This document shows positions 1-8,892 of a DNA stretch of 56,915 nt, in pieces; position 1 is the first letter of the stretch; each line of letters opens with the position of its first letter. Where the stretch lies: the NCBI GenBank assembly GCA_038259365.1, contig JBBSOW010000008.1, positions 1-56,915 on the forward strand, read 5' to 3'. A model generated the notes under the pieces. The model was not told the origin of the DNA, searched no databases, and worked only from the letters and a program-made list of their open reading frames with translations. The position numbers and the translations under genes were made by a program. The stretch comes from JBBSOW01 sp038259365 (GTDB lineage: Bacteria > Actinomycetota > Actinomycetes > Propionibacteriales > Propionibacteriaceae).

Positions 1-1029
<1,029 letters not shown>

Positions 1030-1054
1030 TCCGAGTAGTAAATAGCACGATCGC

Positions 1055-1084
1055 GAAGGGTCCGACCGGTTGGTCGGGCCCTTC
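1055..1084 (+). terminator. Hairpin terminator after groEL
   Basis: The 13-nt arms GAAGGGTCCGACC and GGTCGGGCCCTTC pair with one G-U wobble around a 4-nt loop, 25 nt after the groEL stop. There is no T-run, which is common for GC-rich actinobacterial terminators. Confidence 0.75.
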
Positions 1085-1206
1085 GTCGTCCCCTCATAGA
1101 GTTCATCGGTGGGGACCGGCAGAAGGCCGTCACCAAGACGGTCGATTGGGTCGATGACGACGTCGTCTGACTTGTGAGTTTGTCGCCACCTGACACGATG
1201 GTTTCC

Positions 1207-2094
1207 ATGCGCATCGCGATCTCGGGCAGTTCGGGTCTCATCGGCACGTCGTTGGTCAAGGTACTACGAGACCGCGGGGACGAGGTGGTGCCGCTGGTGC
1301 GCGGAGAGGCGGAGGCGGGGCAGCGGCGGTGGTGGCCGAAACAGGGTCGCATCGACTCACCCGGGCTGGACGACGTCGACGCCGTGATCAACCTCGGCGG
1401 GGCGCCCATCGCGGGCAAGCCGTGGACCGAGGGCCGCCGCCAGCTCATCCGGGACTCTCGGACGCAGGGCACGAAGACGCTGGCCGAGGCGGTGGACGCC
1501 TCGCAGCGTTGCACGATCTTCCTCTCCGGTTCTGCCGTGGGCTATTACGGCAACACCGGCGATGTCGTGATCGACGAAAAGGACGGCGCGGGGGAGGCCT
1601 TCTTGTCCTCGGTCTGCGCGGACTGGGAGGCCGCGGCCGAGAACGAGAGCGCCCGCACGGCCTTCCTGCGTACCGGACTCGTGCTCGACGCCGACGGCGG
1701 CCTTCTGGCTCCTCAGCTGCCGGCCTTCAGGCTCGGCCTGGGCGGGCCCGCGGGCAACGGCAAGCAGTGGATGCCGTGGATCAGTCTCACCGACGAGGTG
1801 CGCGCCATCGTGCACGTGCTCGATCACGACATCTCGGGTCCGGTGAACCTGACCGGGCCCAACCCCGTGCGCAACAAGGAATTCACCAAGGCCCTGGGGG
1901 CGGCGCTGAACCGCCCGACCCTGATTCCCTTACCGCTACCGGTGCTGCGCATCGCCCTCACCTCCGACGCCGTGGACGAGCTGATCCTGGTGAGCAACCG
2001 GGTGCTGCCCGACGTGCTCACCGAATCGGGATTTCGCTTCGAGGACACCGAGGTTCGACCCACCCTGAAGCGGCTGCTCGGCGATGATGCTTAG
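1207..2094 (+). CDS. TIGR01777 family NAD(P)-dependent epimerase/dehydratase (YfcH-like)
   Basis: A 295-residue extended short-chain dehydrogenase of the TIGR01777/YfcH group. The Rossmann motif GSSGLIG is at residues 7-13. The middle holds the family stretch LSGSAVGYYGNTGD with the YxxxN-type active-site region, and the C-terminal DUF1731-like part carries the VLPDVLTESGFRF signature. The substrate of this family is not established. The start at 1207 gives MRIAISG, which matches family N-termini; GTG 1174 and ATG 1198 are in frame but only add an unconserved lead. No strong ribosome site is visible. It lies alone between groEL and guaB. Confidence 0.85.
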   Translation: MRIAISGSSGLIGTSLVKVLRDRGDEVVPLVRGEAEAGQRRWWPKQGRIDSPGLDDVDAVINLGGAPIAGKPWTEGRRQLIRDSRTQGTKTLAEAVDASQRCTIFLSGSAVGYYGNTGDVVIDEKDGAGEAFLSSVCADWEAAAENESARTAFLRTGLVLDADGGLLAPQLPAFRLGLGGPAGNGKQWMPWISLTDEVRAIVHVLDHDISGPVNLTGPNPVRNKEFTKALGAALNRPTLIPLPLPVLRIALTSDAVDELILVSNRVLPDVLTESGFRFEDTEVRPTLKRLLGDDA

Positions 2095-2109
2095 GGCAAT
2101 GCACGCCAC

Positions 2110-2115
2110 TAGGAT
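2110..2115 (+). promoter_or_regulatory. Possible -10 element for guaB
   Basis: TAGGAT fits the actinobacterial TANNNT -10 pattern and lies 31 nt before the TTG start, leaving a short leader that contains an AAAGG ribosome site. No convincing -35 is seen. Confidence 0.35.
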
Positions 2116-2146
2116 GGGGGCTTCCCCTCGACTGCAAAGGTGAACC

Positions 2147-3685
2147 TTGTCCCTCCCACGCGACCCGTCCCCTGCCAGCGACCTCACCGGCGCCGGGGTG
2201 CCGCAGCCCTTCGCGGCGATGGGCCTGACGTTCGACGACGTCTTGCTGCAGCCCGTCGAGAGCGACGTGATCCCCTCGGCGGTCGACACGCGCTCCCGGG
2301 TGACCAAGAGCCTCAGCGTGAACATCCCGCTACTGAGCTCGGCCATGGACACCGTCACCGAGGCGAGAATGGCCGTCGCGATGGCCCGTGAGGGCGGCAT
2401 GGGTATCCTGCACCGCAACCTGTCCATCGAGGATCAGGCGGCCGAGGTGGATCGGGTCAAGCGGTCCGAGGCTGGCATGATCGTCAAGCCCATCACCATC
2501 TCGGTGCACGCCACCATCGGGGCGGCCGACGAGCTATGCGGGGAGTTCCGCATCTCGGGCGTGCCCGTCGTCGACGACGACCAGCACCTGCTAGGCATCG
2601 TGACCAACCGGGACATGCGCTTCGAGACCGATCCCAACCGGCCCGTCGGCGAGGTGATGACCCCGATGCCGCTGATCACCGGCAGGACCGGCACCACCCC
2701 CGAGGAGGCGATGAAGCTGCTCGCCGCCAACAAGATCGAGAAGCTGCCGTTGGTCGATGAGCAGGGTCGGCTGACCGGGTTGATCACACTGAAGGACTTC
2801 GTCAAGTCCGACCGCTACCCCAACGCCTCCAAGGACGAGAGCGGCCGCCTGCTCGTCGGCGCGGCCGTTGGCTTCTTCGGGGATTCGTGGGAGCGCTCGA
2901 TGGCGCTGGTCGAACAGGGTGTGGACGTCTTGGTGGTCGACACCGCGCACGGCCACAGCCGCGGGGTCCTGGAGATGATCAAGCGAATCAAGACCGAGAG
3001 GGCCGCCGCCGGCGTGGACGTCATGGGCGGTAACGTCGCCACCTACGAGGGCGCCAAGGCGCTGTGCGAGGCCGGGGTCGACGCGGTGAAGGTCGGCGTC
3101 GGGCCCGGATCGATCTGCACCACCCGGGTCGTCGCCGGGGTCGGCGTGCCGCAGGTGACCGCCATCCACAACGCCGCCCGCGCCTGCAAGCCCGCCGGGG
3201 TGCCGGTGATCGGCGATGGCGGCCTGCAATACTCCGGCGACATCGCCAAGGCGCTCGTGGCCGGTGCGGACACCGTGATGCTCGGCTCGATGCTGGCCGG
3301 GGTCGAGGAGAGCCCGGGTGACCTGGTCTTCATCAACGGCAAGCAGTTCAAGTCCTACCGCGGCATGGGCTCGCTGGGGGCCATGGCCAATCGCGGACGA
3401 GGCGCCTCCTACTCCAAGGACCGCTACTTCCAGGGCGACGTCACCTCCGAGGACAAGCTCATCCCCGAGGGCATCGAGGGCCAGGTGCCCTTCCGCGGCC
3501 CCCTCGCGGCGGTGGCCTACCAGCTCGTCGGGGGCTTGCGGCAATCCATGTTCTACACCGGGGCCGCGACGATCCCCGAGCTGCAAGACCGCGGGAGGTT
3601 CGTTCGCATCACCTCGGCGGGCCTGCGAGAATCGCACCCGCACGACATCCAGATGACGGTCGAAGCCCCCAACTACGCGGGCTGA
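2147..3685 (+). CDS. guaB: Inosine-5'-monophosphate dehydrogenase
   Basis: Catalyses the NAD-dependent oxidation of IMP to XMP, the committed step to guanine nucleotides. The 512 residues contain the TIM-barrel catalytic domain interrupted by a CBS pair at about residues 110-230. The active-site loop GPGSICTTR places the catalytic Cys at residue 324, and the flap shows YRGMGSLGAM. The length is normal. The start is a TTG at 2147, preceded by AAAGG at a 6-nt spacing; this gives MSLPRDPSP and the expected GLTFDDVLLQP region. It is followed after 10 nt by a CBS-less paralogue (guaB3). The next enzyme of the pathway, guaA, is about 7 kb downstream and separately transcribed. Confidence 0.97.
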   Translation: MSLPRDPSPASDLTGAGVPQPFAAMGLTFDDVLLQPVESDVIPSAVDTRSRVTKSLSVNIPLLSSAMDTVTEARMAVAMAREGGMGILHRNLSIEDQAAEVDRVKRSEAGMIVKPITISVHATIGAADELCGEFRISGVPVVDDDQHLLGIVTNRDMRFETDPNRPVGEVMTPMPLITGRTGTTPEEAMKLLAANKIEKLPLVDEQGRLTGLITLKDFVKSDRYPNASKDESGRLLVGAAVGFFGDSWERSMALVEQGVDVLVVDTAHGHSRGVLEMIKRIKTERAAAGVDVMGGNVATYEGAKALCEAGVDAVKVGVGPGSICTTRVVAGVGVPQVTAIHNAARACKPAGVPVIGDGGLQYSGDIAKALVAGADTVMLGSMLAGVEESPGDLVFINGKQFKSYRGMGSLGAMANRGRGASYSKDRYFQGDVTSEDKLIPEGIEGQVPFRGPLAAVAYQLVGGLRQSMFYTGAATIPELQDRGRFVRITSAGLRESHPHDIQMTVEAPNYAG

Positions 3686-3695
3686 AGGAGTACTC

Positions 3696-4799
3696 ATGTT
3701 CGAGCTCGGCGGCGCCAAGCGCGCCAAGCAGGCGTTTTCCCTCGACGAGATCGCCATCGTGCCGCAGCGCCGCACCCGGGGAAGCGAAGACGTGAACCTC
3801 GAGTGGCGGATCGACGCCAAGAGCTTCGACTTCCCGCTGATGGCCGCCCCGATGGATTCGGTGATGTCGCCCGCGACCGCCATCGAGATGGGCCGCCTCG
3901 GCGGGCTCGGCGTGCTGAACCTTGAGGGCCTGTGGACGCGGTACTCCGATCCGCAGCCGCTGTTGGACGAGATCGCCGCGTGTGCGAACCAACGGGCTGC
4001 CACGACGAGGATGCAACAGATCTACCAGAGCCCGATCCAGCCCGAACTGATAAAGGCCCGGATGGCCGAGATCCGCGAGGCCGGCGTGGCCGTGGCCGGG
4101 GCCCTCTCGCCCCAGCGGGCCCAGGAGTTCGCCGGCGTCGTCGAGGCGTCAGGGGTGGACTTCTTCGTCATCCGCGGCACGACCGTCTCGGCGGAGCACG
4201 TCTCCTCCGAACATGAGCCGTTGAACCTGAAGAAGTTCATCTACGACCTCGACGTGCCCGTCATCGTCGGCGGCTGCGCCAGCTACCAGTCCGCTCAACA
4301 CCTGATGCGCACCGGCGCGGCCGGGGTATTGGTCGGCTTCGGCGGAGGCGCGGCCTATACCTCCCAGGCCGTGCTGGGCCTGGCGGTGCCGATGGCCTCG
4401 GCCATCGCCGACGTCGCCGAGGCGCGCCGGGACTACCTCGACGAGTCCGGCGGGCGCTATGTGCACGTCATCGCCGACGGCTCGGTCGGGCTCTCGGGCG
4501 ATATCGCCAAGGCGATCGCGTGCGGGGCGGACGCCGTCATGGTGGGATCCCCGCTGGCCCGGGCCACCGACGCTCCGGGTCAGGGCTTTCACTGGGGCCC
4601 CGAGGCCTGGCACGAGACCCTGCCCCGCGGGGAGCGCAAAGCGTTCGACCCCGTGGGCACGCTGGCCGAGATCCTGCACGGCCCCTCCCGCATCCCCGAC
4701 GGCACGATGAACCTCGTCGGGGCCCTGCGACGCGCCATGGCCACCACCGGTTACACCGAGGTGAAGCAGTTCCAGCGCGTCGACGTCGTGGTGCACTGA
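3696..4799 (+). CDS. guaB3: GuaB3 family IMP dehydrogenase-related protein, catalytic Cys replaced
   Basis: A 367-residue TIM-barrel protein of the IMPDH family with no CBS domains. It matches the actinobacterial GuaB3 group that habitually follows guaB. FDFPLMAAPMDSV and IADGSVGLSGDIAKAIACGADAVM are family motifs. Aligning the active-site loop with the upstream GuaB (GVGPGSICTTR against GFGGGAAYTSQ, no gap) puts Tyr221 where GuaB has the catalytic Cys, so ordinary IMPDH chemistry through a Cys adduct looks impossible. Its role is unknown; it could be a regulator or a partner of GuaB (inference). A strong GAAGGAG site lies 6-12 nt before the ATG. Its stop overlaps the next gene by one base (TGATG). 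Confidence 0.9.
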   Translation: MFELGGAKRAKQAFSLDEIAIVPQRRTRGSEDVNLEWRIDAKSFDFPLMAAPMDSVMSPATAIEMGRLGGLGVLNLEGLWTRYSDPQPLLDEIAACANQRAATTRMQQIYQSPIQPELIKARMAEIREAGVAVAGALSPQRAQEFAGVVEASGVDFFVIRGTTVSAEHVSSEHEPLNLKKFIYDLDVPVIVGGCASYQSAQHLMRTGAAGVLVGFGGGAAYTSQAVLGLAVPMASAIADVAEARRDYLDESGGRYVHVIADGSVGLSGDIAKAIACGADAVMVGSPLARATDAPGQGFHWGPEAWHETLPRGERKAFDPVGTLAEILHGPSRIPDGTMNLVGALRRAMATTGYTEVKQFQRVDVVVH

Positions 4800-5107
4800 T
4801 GGCCTCGGACGATTCCTTCGGCGATGTCGCCGTAAAACTGGCGAGGCACCGCGCCAGCATCGACAACATGGACGCGGCGCTGCTGCACCTGTTGGCGGAG
4901 CGGTTCAAGATCACCCAGGAGGTGGGCAGGCTCAAGGCCCGCCACGATCTGCCCGCGGCCGATCCGGAGCGGGAGTCCGCCCAGATCGCCCGCTTGCGGC
5001 AGCTCGCGGTGGAGAGCGACCTCGATCCCGAGTTCGCCGAGAAGTTCTTGACCTTCATCGTCTCGGAGGTCGTTCGCCACCACGAGCGGATCGCCCGCGA
5101 GGTCTAA
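4799..5107 (+). CDS. Chorismate mutase, small AroQ type
   Basis: A 102-residue all-helical protein with the AroQ pattern: RHRASIDNMDAALLHLLAERF in helix 1 (Arg and Asp/Leu spacing), then GRLKARHDLP with the catalytic-region Lys, then a C-terminal helix ending EVVRHHERIAREV. It converts chorismate to prephenate for Phe/Tyr synthesis. Length and sequence recall the short intracellular actinobacterial enzymes that need DAHP synthase for full activity (family knowledge). Translation is coupled to guaB3 through a TGATG overlap, an odd pairing of aromatic and purine genes seen in several actinobacteria. Confidence 0.85.
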   Translation: MASDDSFGDVAVKLARHRASIDNMDAALLHLLAERFKITQEVGRLKARHDLPAADPERESAQIARLRQLAVESDLDPEFAEKFLTFIVSEVVRHHERIAREV

Positions 5108-5112
5108 CCGCC

Positions 5113-6522
5113 TCAGGCGGCGACGCCCACCCGGTCTCGCGAAACAGCGGACTCGTCCTCGCTGAGGTTGCGTTCGGCCGCCGCGAAGGTGTTCGCGTCG
5201 TAGCGCTCCTGATCCAAGATGCCGTGCCGCTTGGCGACGATGGTCGGCACGAGCGCCTGGCCGGCGACGTTGGTCGCGGTGCGGATCATGTCGAGGATCG
5301 GATCGATGGCCAACAGTAGACCGACGCCCTCGAGCGGTAGCCCGAGCGTCGAGAGGGTGAGGGTCAGCATGACGACGGCACCGGTGAGCCCGGCGGTGGC
5401 CGCCGAGCCGACGACCGAAACGAAGGCGATCAGCACGTACTGGCCGACGCCCAGCTCGATCCCGAACAGCTGGGCGACCGTGATCGCGGCCAGGGCGGGG
5501 TAGATGGCGGCGCAGCCGTCCATCTTGGTCGTGGCACCGATCGGCACCGCGAACGAGGCGTACTCACTGGGCACGCCCAGGTTGTGGGTGACCACCCGCT
5601 GCGTCAGCGGCAGGGTGCCCACCGAGGAGCGGGACACGAACCCGAACTGGATGGCGGGCCAGGCACCCGCGAAGTACTTGCCGGGACGCAGCCCGTTCAG
5701 CCGGGCGAGCAGCGGGTAGACGCCGAGAAGCACGATCGCGCAGCCGATGTAGACGTCGGCGGTGAAGATGGCCAGTGGGGCGATCAGGTCCCAGCCGTAG
5801 CTGGCGATGGCCTTGCCGATCAGCGCCGCCGATCCCAGCGGGGACAGCCGGATGACCCACCAGGTGAGCTTGGAGAAGATCTCCAGGGAGCTGCGGGCGA
5901 AGCCCAGGAAGGGTTCGGCCTTGCTGCCCAAAGACAGCGTGGCCAGGCCGAGGACGATGCCGATCACGACCAGCTGCAAGACGTTGAACGACAACGTGGA
6001 GTTGACCGCGCCGTCGCTGATCTTGCTGGAAACCTGGAGCCCGAAGATGTTGCCGGGAATGACCGAGGACAGGAAATCCAGCCAGCTGCCGGAGCCGCTG
6101 GGGGCCTGACCCGCGGCGGTGTCGAGCGTGACGTTGCGGCCGGGGTTGGTGAGCAGGCCGAGGGAGATGCCGATGACGACCGCGATCGAGGCGGTGATGG
6201 CGAACCAGAGCAGCGTACTGATAGCCAGCCGGGCCGCGTCGGTGACCTGGCGCAGGTTGGCGATCGAGACGATCACCGCGGTCAGGACCAGGGGTACGAC
6301 GACGACCTTGAGGAGTTGGACGAACAGTGAGCCGACCGTGGTGAGGACGGTGGTGAGCCAATCAAGTTCGAACCCGCGGGCGAGGAAGCCGAGCAGGACC
6401 CCGGCCGCGAGTCCGATGAGGGTTTGGGCCCAGAACGGGATGTTCAGCCGCCGGCGCTTGCCGCTCGGGTCGTGACTATCGTGGCCGCCGGTGGTGGCCG
6501 CACGGGAGGAATGCGTGGACAT
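5113..6522 (-). CDS. Dicarboxylate/amino acid:cation symporter (DAACS family)
   Basis: A 469-residue polytopic membrane protein of the DctA/GltP family, which imports C4-dicarboxylates or acidic amino acids with H+ or Na+. Family landmarks are the serine-rich re-entrant loop SRSSVGTLP, the GATTKMDGCA motif (equivalent of NMDGT in GltPh) and ILDMIRTATNVAG with the Asp/Arg/Asn of the binding site in the last helix. The start at 6522 (MSTHSSRA) has AGGAGAC 5 nt upstream; the longer in-frame lead to 6612 has no support. It is convergent with the chorismate mutase gene and only 5 nt from it. The exact substrate cannot be told from sequence alone. Confidence 0.9.
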   Translation of the reverse strand: MSTHSSRAATTGGHDSHDPSGKRRRLNIPFWAQTLIGLAAGVLLGFLARGFELDWLTTVLTTVGSLFVQLLKVVVVPLVLTAVIVSIANLRQVTDAARLAISTLLWFAITASIAVVIGISLGLLTNPGRNVTLDTAAGQAPSGSGSWLDFLSSVIPGNIFGLQVSSKISDGAVNSTLSFNVLQLVVIGIVLGLATLSLGSKAEPFLGFARSSLEIFSKLTWWVIRLSPLGSAALIGKAIASYGWDLIAPLAIFTADVYIGCAIVLLGVYPLLARLNGLRPGKYFAGAWPAIQFGFVSRSSVGTLPLTQRVVTHNLGVPSEYASFAVPIGATTKMDGCAAIYPALAAITVAQLFGIELGVGQYVLIAFVSVVGSAATAGLTGAVVMLTLTLSTLGLPLEGVGLLLAIDPILDMIRTATNVAGQALVPTIVAKRHGILDQERYDANTFAAAERNLSEDESAVSRDRVGVAA

Positions 6523-6639
6523 GGGTGTCTCCTGAAACTGGCTGGGGTTGGTTGGCGTGGACGAGGTGCACTCGTCAGCGGCAGCCGCTGCTCCCCAGGC
6601 GGCACAGGTCAAGCGCCAGCCGTCGCCACAGTCCCAGAT

Positions 6640-6803
6640 CGTTGGTCACGAGGGGTTCAACCCTCAGGGCTTGGTCGTTATTCCCGCTTTGCTCACGCCC
6701 GAAGATCACGATCCCGGGCGTGGTGTCCCAACCGTCGGGGTCTGTCACGGTCGACGACAGGGACGAGGCCATCGCTGCGGGCGCCGCGGTCCATTCAACG
6801 TGA
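6640..6803 (+). pseudogene. Decayed AbrB/VapB-like antitoxin remnant
   Basis: No intact frame, but two pieces in neighbouring frames resemble the AbrB swapped-hairpin core: LVVIPALL (from 6671, like VVIPkeLR) and then, in the next frame, RPKITIPG (like L.I.PGd). The second frame continues through DDRDEAIAAGAAVHST to a TGA at 6801-6803. That stop overlaps the GTG start of the PIN gene at 6800 as GTGA, the usual arrangement of a vapBC operon. No good start codon is seen. The reading is based on short motifs and position, so it is tentative. Confidence 0.35.
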
Positions 6804-7198
6804 TCGGAATCGACACCAACGTCATCCTTCGTTGTCTCGTCCAGGACGAGCCAGAGCAGTCGGCGACCGCCTCGACGGTGCTCGACGCGCTAACGCAGAG
6901 TGAGCAGGGGTTTTTTCAGTCTGGTCACCGTCGTCGAGCTGTACTGGGTCCTGCGGAGGGCCTACAAGATCAGCATTGTCAGGTGTGCAGATCTGATCGA
7001 GGGACTGCTCGACGCCCGGGAACTCAGGATCGACCAACCGTCGATCGTCAGGGTGGCAATCACCGAGAGCCGCGCGGACTCGACTTCGCTGATGCCCTCA
7101 TCGTCGAGCTCGGGCGAGTGGCTGGCTGCGACCACACAGTCGCGTTCGACCGGCGGGCGTCGCAGTCGACGCGGATGCGACTGATGAACATCGGCTGA
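6800..7198 (+). pseudogene. PIN-domain (VapC-like) toxin with two frameshifts
   Basis: Three pieces in two frames rebuild one PIN-domain ribonuclease of about 132 residues. Piece 1 from GTG 6800 has GIDTNVILR (first catalytic Asp). At the T6 run 6909-6914 the frame moves by +1; five Ts would give SEQGFFSLVTVVELYWVL (catalytic Glu). Near 7078 the frame returns, and one missing base would give ESRADLDFADALIVEL with two further Asp. The end RRASQSTRMRL is normal. All four acidic PIN positions survive, so decay seems recent. VapC toxins cut tRNA or other RNA; this copy should be inactive unless the reading has errors or slippage occurs. Confidence 0.75.
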
Positions 7199-7274
7199 GC
7201 GAACAGTTGAACCGAGGCGCGGCCAGGGTTGTCACGATTGAGGACCGTGATTCACCCCGGCATCACCGACGAAC

Positions 7275-7883
7275 TCAGATGAACCACTCGGGCTCGTCGG
7301 GGGCGACAACGCGCTGCTTGCCGGGCACGCCGACGATGGTGGCTCCGGCGGGGACGTCGCGGGTCACGACGGCGTTGGCGCCGATCTGGGCGCCGGCGCC
7401 CACGACGACCGGGCCCAGGATGCGGGCGCCGGCGCCGACGACGACCCCGTCCTGGAGGGTGGGGTGACGCTTGACGGCCTTGAGGGTGCGGCCGCCGAGG
7501 TTGACGCCGTTGTAGAGCATCACGTCGTTGCCGATCTCGGCGGTCTCGCCGATCACCACGCCCATGCCGTGATCGATGAAGAACCGCCGCCCAATGGTGG
7601 CGCCCGGATGAATCTCGATACCGGTGGCCCCGCGATTGAAGTGCGAGACCAGCCGGGCGGGCAGGCGAAGTCCGGGGCGCACCCACATGGCGTGGGCGAT
7701 CCGGTGCAGCCAGATGGCGTGCAGGCCGGGGTAGGCCAGCACGAGCTCCACCCGCGAGCGCGCCGCGGGGTCGTTGCGGAAGGCGGCGTCGGTGTCCTCG
7801 CGGAAGCGCGCGCGCGCTCGCGACACCCAGCCTTGGTTGGTTGAGGCAGGTGTCACTGGTCCTCCCGCGGCCAGCTTGAACAT
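7275..7883 (-). CDS. cysE: Serine O-acetyltransferase
   Basis: Acetylates L-serine with acetyl-CoA to give O-acetylserine, the substrate of CysK. The 202 residues have an N-terminal helical part (FREDTDAAFRNDPAARS) and a left-handed beta-helix of hexapeptide repeats (IHPGATIGRRFFIDHG, IGETAEIGNDVMLYNGV) with the catalytic Asp/His in the DHGMG region. It is of the shorter actinobacterial/Bacillus length class rather than the 270-residue enterobacterial form. Its ATG overlaps the cysK stop by one base (TGATG), so the two are translationally coupled with cysK first. The protein ends in WFI; C-terminal Ile is the residue that inserts into CysK in cysteine synthase complexes. Confidence 0.93.
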   Translation of the reverse strand: MFKLAAGGPVTPASTNQGWVSRARARFREDTDAAFRNDPAARSRVELVLAYPGLHAIWLHRIAHAMWVRPGLRLPARLVSHFNRGATGIEIHPGATIGRRFFIDHGMGVVIGETAEIGNDVMLYNGVNLGGRTLKAVKRHPTLQDGVVVGAGARILGPVVVGAGAQIGANAVVTRDVPAGATIVGVPGKQRVVAPDEPEWFI

Positions 7884-8815
7884 CAGTCCATCAGGTCGGC
7901 GTAGAGCATCGTGGAGAGGTAGCGCTCGCCGAAGGAGGGGATGATGACCACGATGGTCTTGCCCTCGTTCTCGGGACGCTTCGCCACCTCGACGGCCGCG
8001 GCGATGGCCGCACCGGAGGAGAAGCCGACCAACAGCCCGTCGTCCGTAGCCGCCTTGCGCGCCCAGTAGACGGCGGTCTCCGCCGTCTGCGGCAAGATTT
8101 CGTCGATGACCGAACGATCCAAGATGTCCGGGACGAAATTGGCGCCGATGCCCTGAATCTTGTGCGGGCCGGGCTTCCCGCCGGAGAGAATCGGCGATTC
8201 GGCCGGCTCGACGGCGATCATCTTGACCTCGGGCTTGCGCTCCTTGAGCACCTGGCCGACGCCGGTGATGGTGCCGCCGGTGCCGATGCCCGCCACGACC
8301 ATGTCGACGGTCCCGTCGGTGTCGTTCCAGATCTCCTCGGCGGTGGTCTTGCGGTGCACGTCGACGTTGGCGGGGTTGGCGAACTGGCGGGCCAAGACCA
8401 CGTTGTCGCCCGCGGCCAGCTCCTCGGCCTTGTCGACCGCGCCCCGCATCCCCTCCGGCCCCGGCGTCAGCACGAGTTCCGCGCCCAAGGCGCGCAGGAG
8501 CGCCTTGCGCTCGCTGGACATGGTCGCCGGCATGGCGAGGAGCACCTTGTAGCCGCGAGCGGCGCCGACCATGGCGAGGGCGATGCCGGTGTTGCCGGAG
8601 GTCGCCTCGACGATGGTGCCACCCGGCTTGAGCTGACCGGACGCCTCGGCGGCGTCGATCATCGCCACGCCGATGCGGTCCTTGACGCTGTGCGCCGGGT
8701 TGGTGAACTCGATCTTGGCCAACACGGTCGCCTTGGCGTCCTCACCCAGCACCCGGTTCAGCCGCACGAGCGGGGTGTTGCCGACGATCTCGGTGACGTC
8801 TTCAAAAATTCGCAT
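7883..8815 (-). CDS. cysK: Cysteine synthase A (O-acetylserine sulfhydrylase)
   Basis: A PLP enzyme making L-cysteine from O-acetylserine and sulfide. At 310 residues it has the family size. NPAHSVKDRIG holds the PLP lysine (Lys45), TSGNTGIALA is the substrate loop, GIGTGGTITG the phosphate-binding loop, and GFSSGAAIAAA the C-terminal Ser motif. The ATG at 8815 starts exactly at MRIFEDVTEIVGNTPLVRLN; no strong ribosome site precedes it. It forms a coupled two-gene operon with cysE downstream. An AT-rich stretch (TTGAATATTC) directly before the start could be part of the promoter. Confidence 0.97.
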   Translation of the reverse strand: MRIFEDVTEIVGNTPLVRLNRVLGEDAKATVLAKIEFTNPAHSVKDRIGVAMIDAAEASGQLKPGGTIVEATSGNTGIALAMVGAARGYKVLLAMPATMSSERKALLRALGAELVLTPGPEGMRGAVDKAEELAAGDNVVLARQFANPANVDVHRKTTAEEIWNDTDGTVDMVVAGIGTGGTITGVGQVLKERKPEVKMIAVEPAESPILSGGKPGPHKIQGIGANFVPDILDRSVIDEILPQTAETAVYWARKAATDDGLLVGFSSGAAIAAAVEVAKRPENEGKTIVVIIPSFGERYLSTMLYADLMD

Positions 8816-8892
8816 GAATATTCAACGATCAGGCGGGCGGGATTCATTCCCGGATGGGCGGCCGAATCCCACATGCTGAAACAGGGGCCTCC

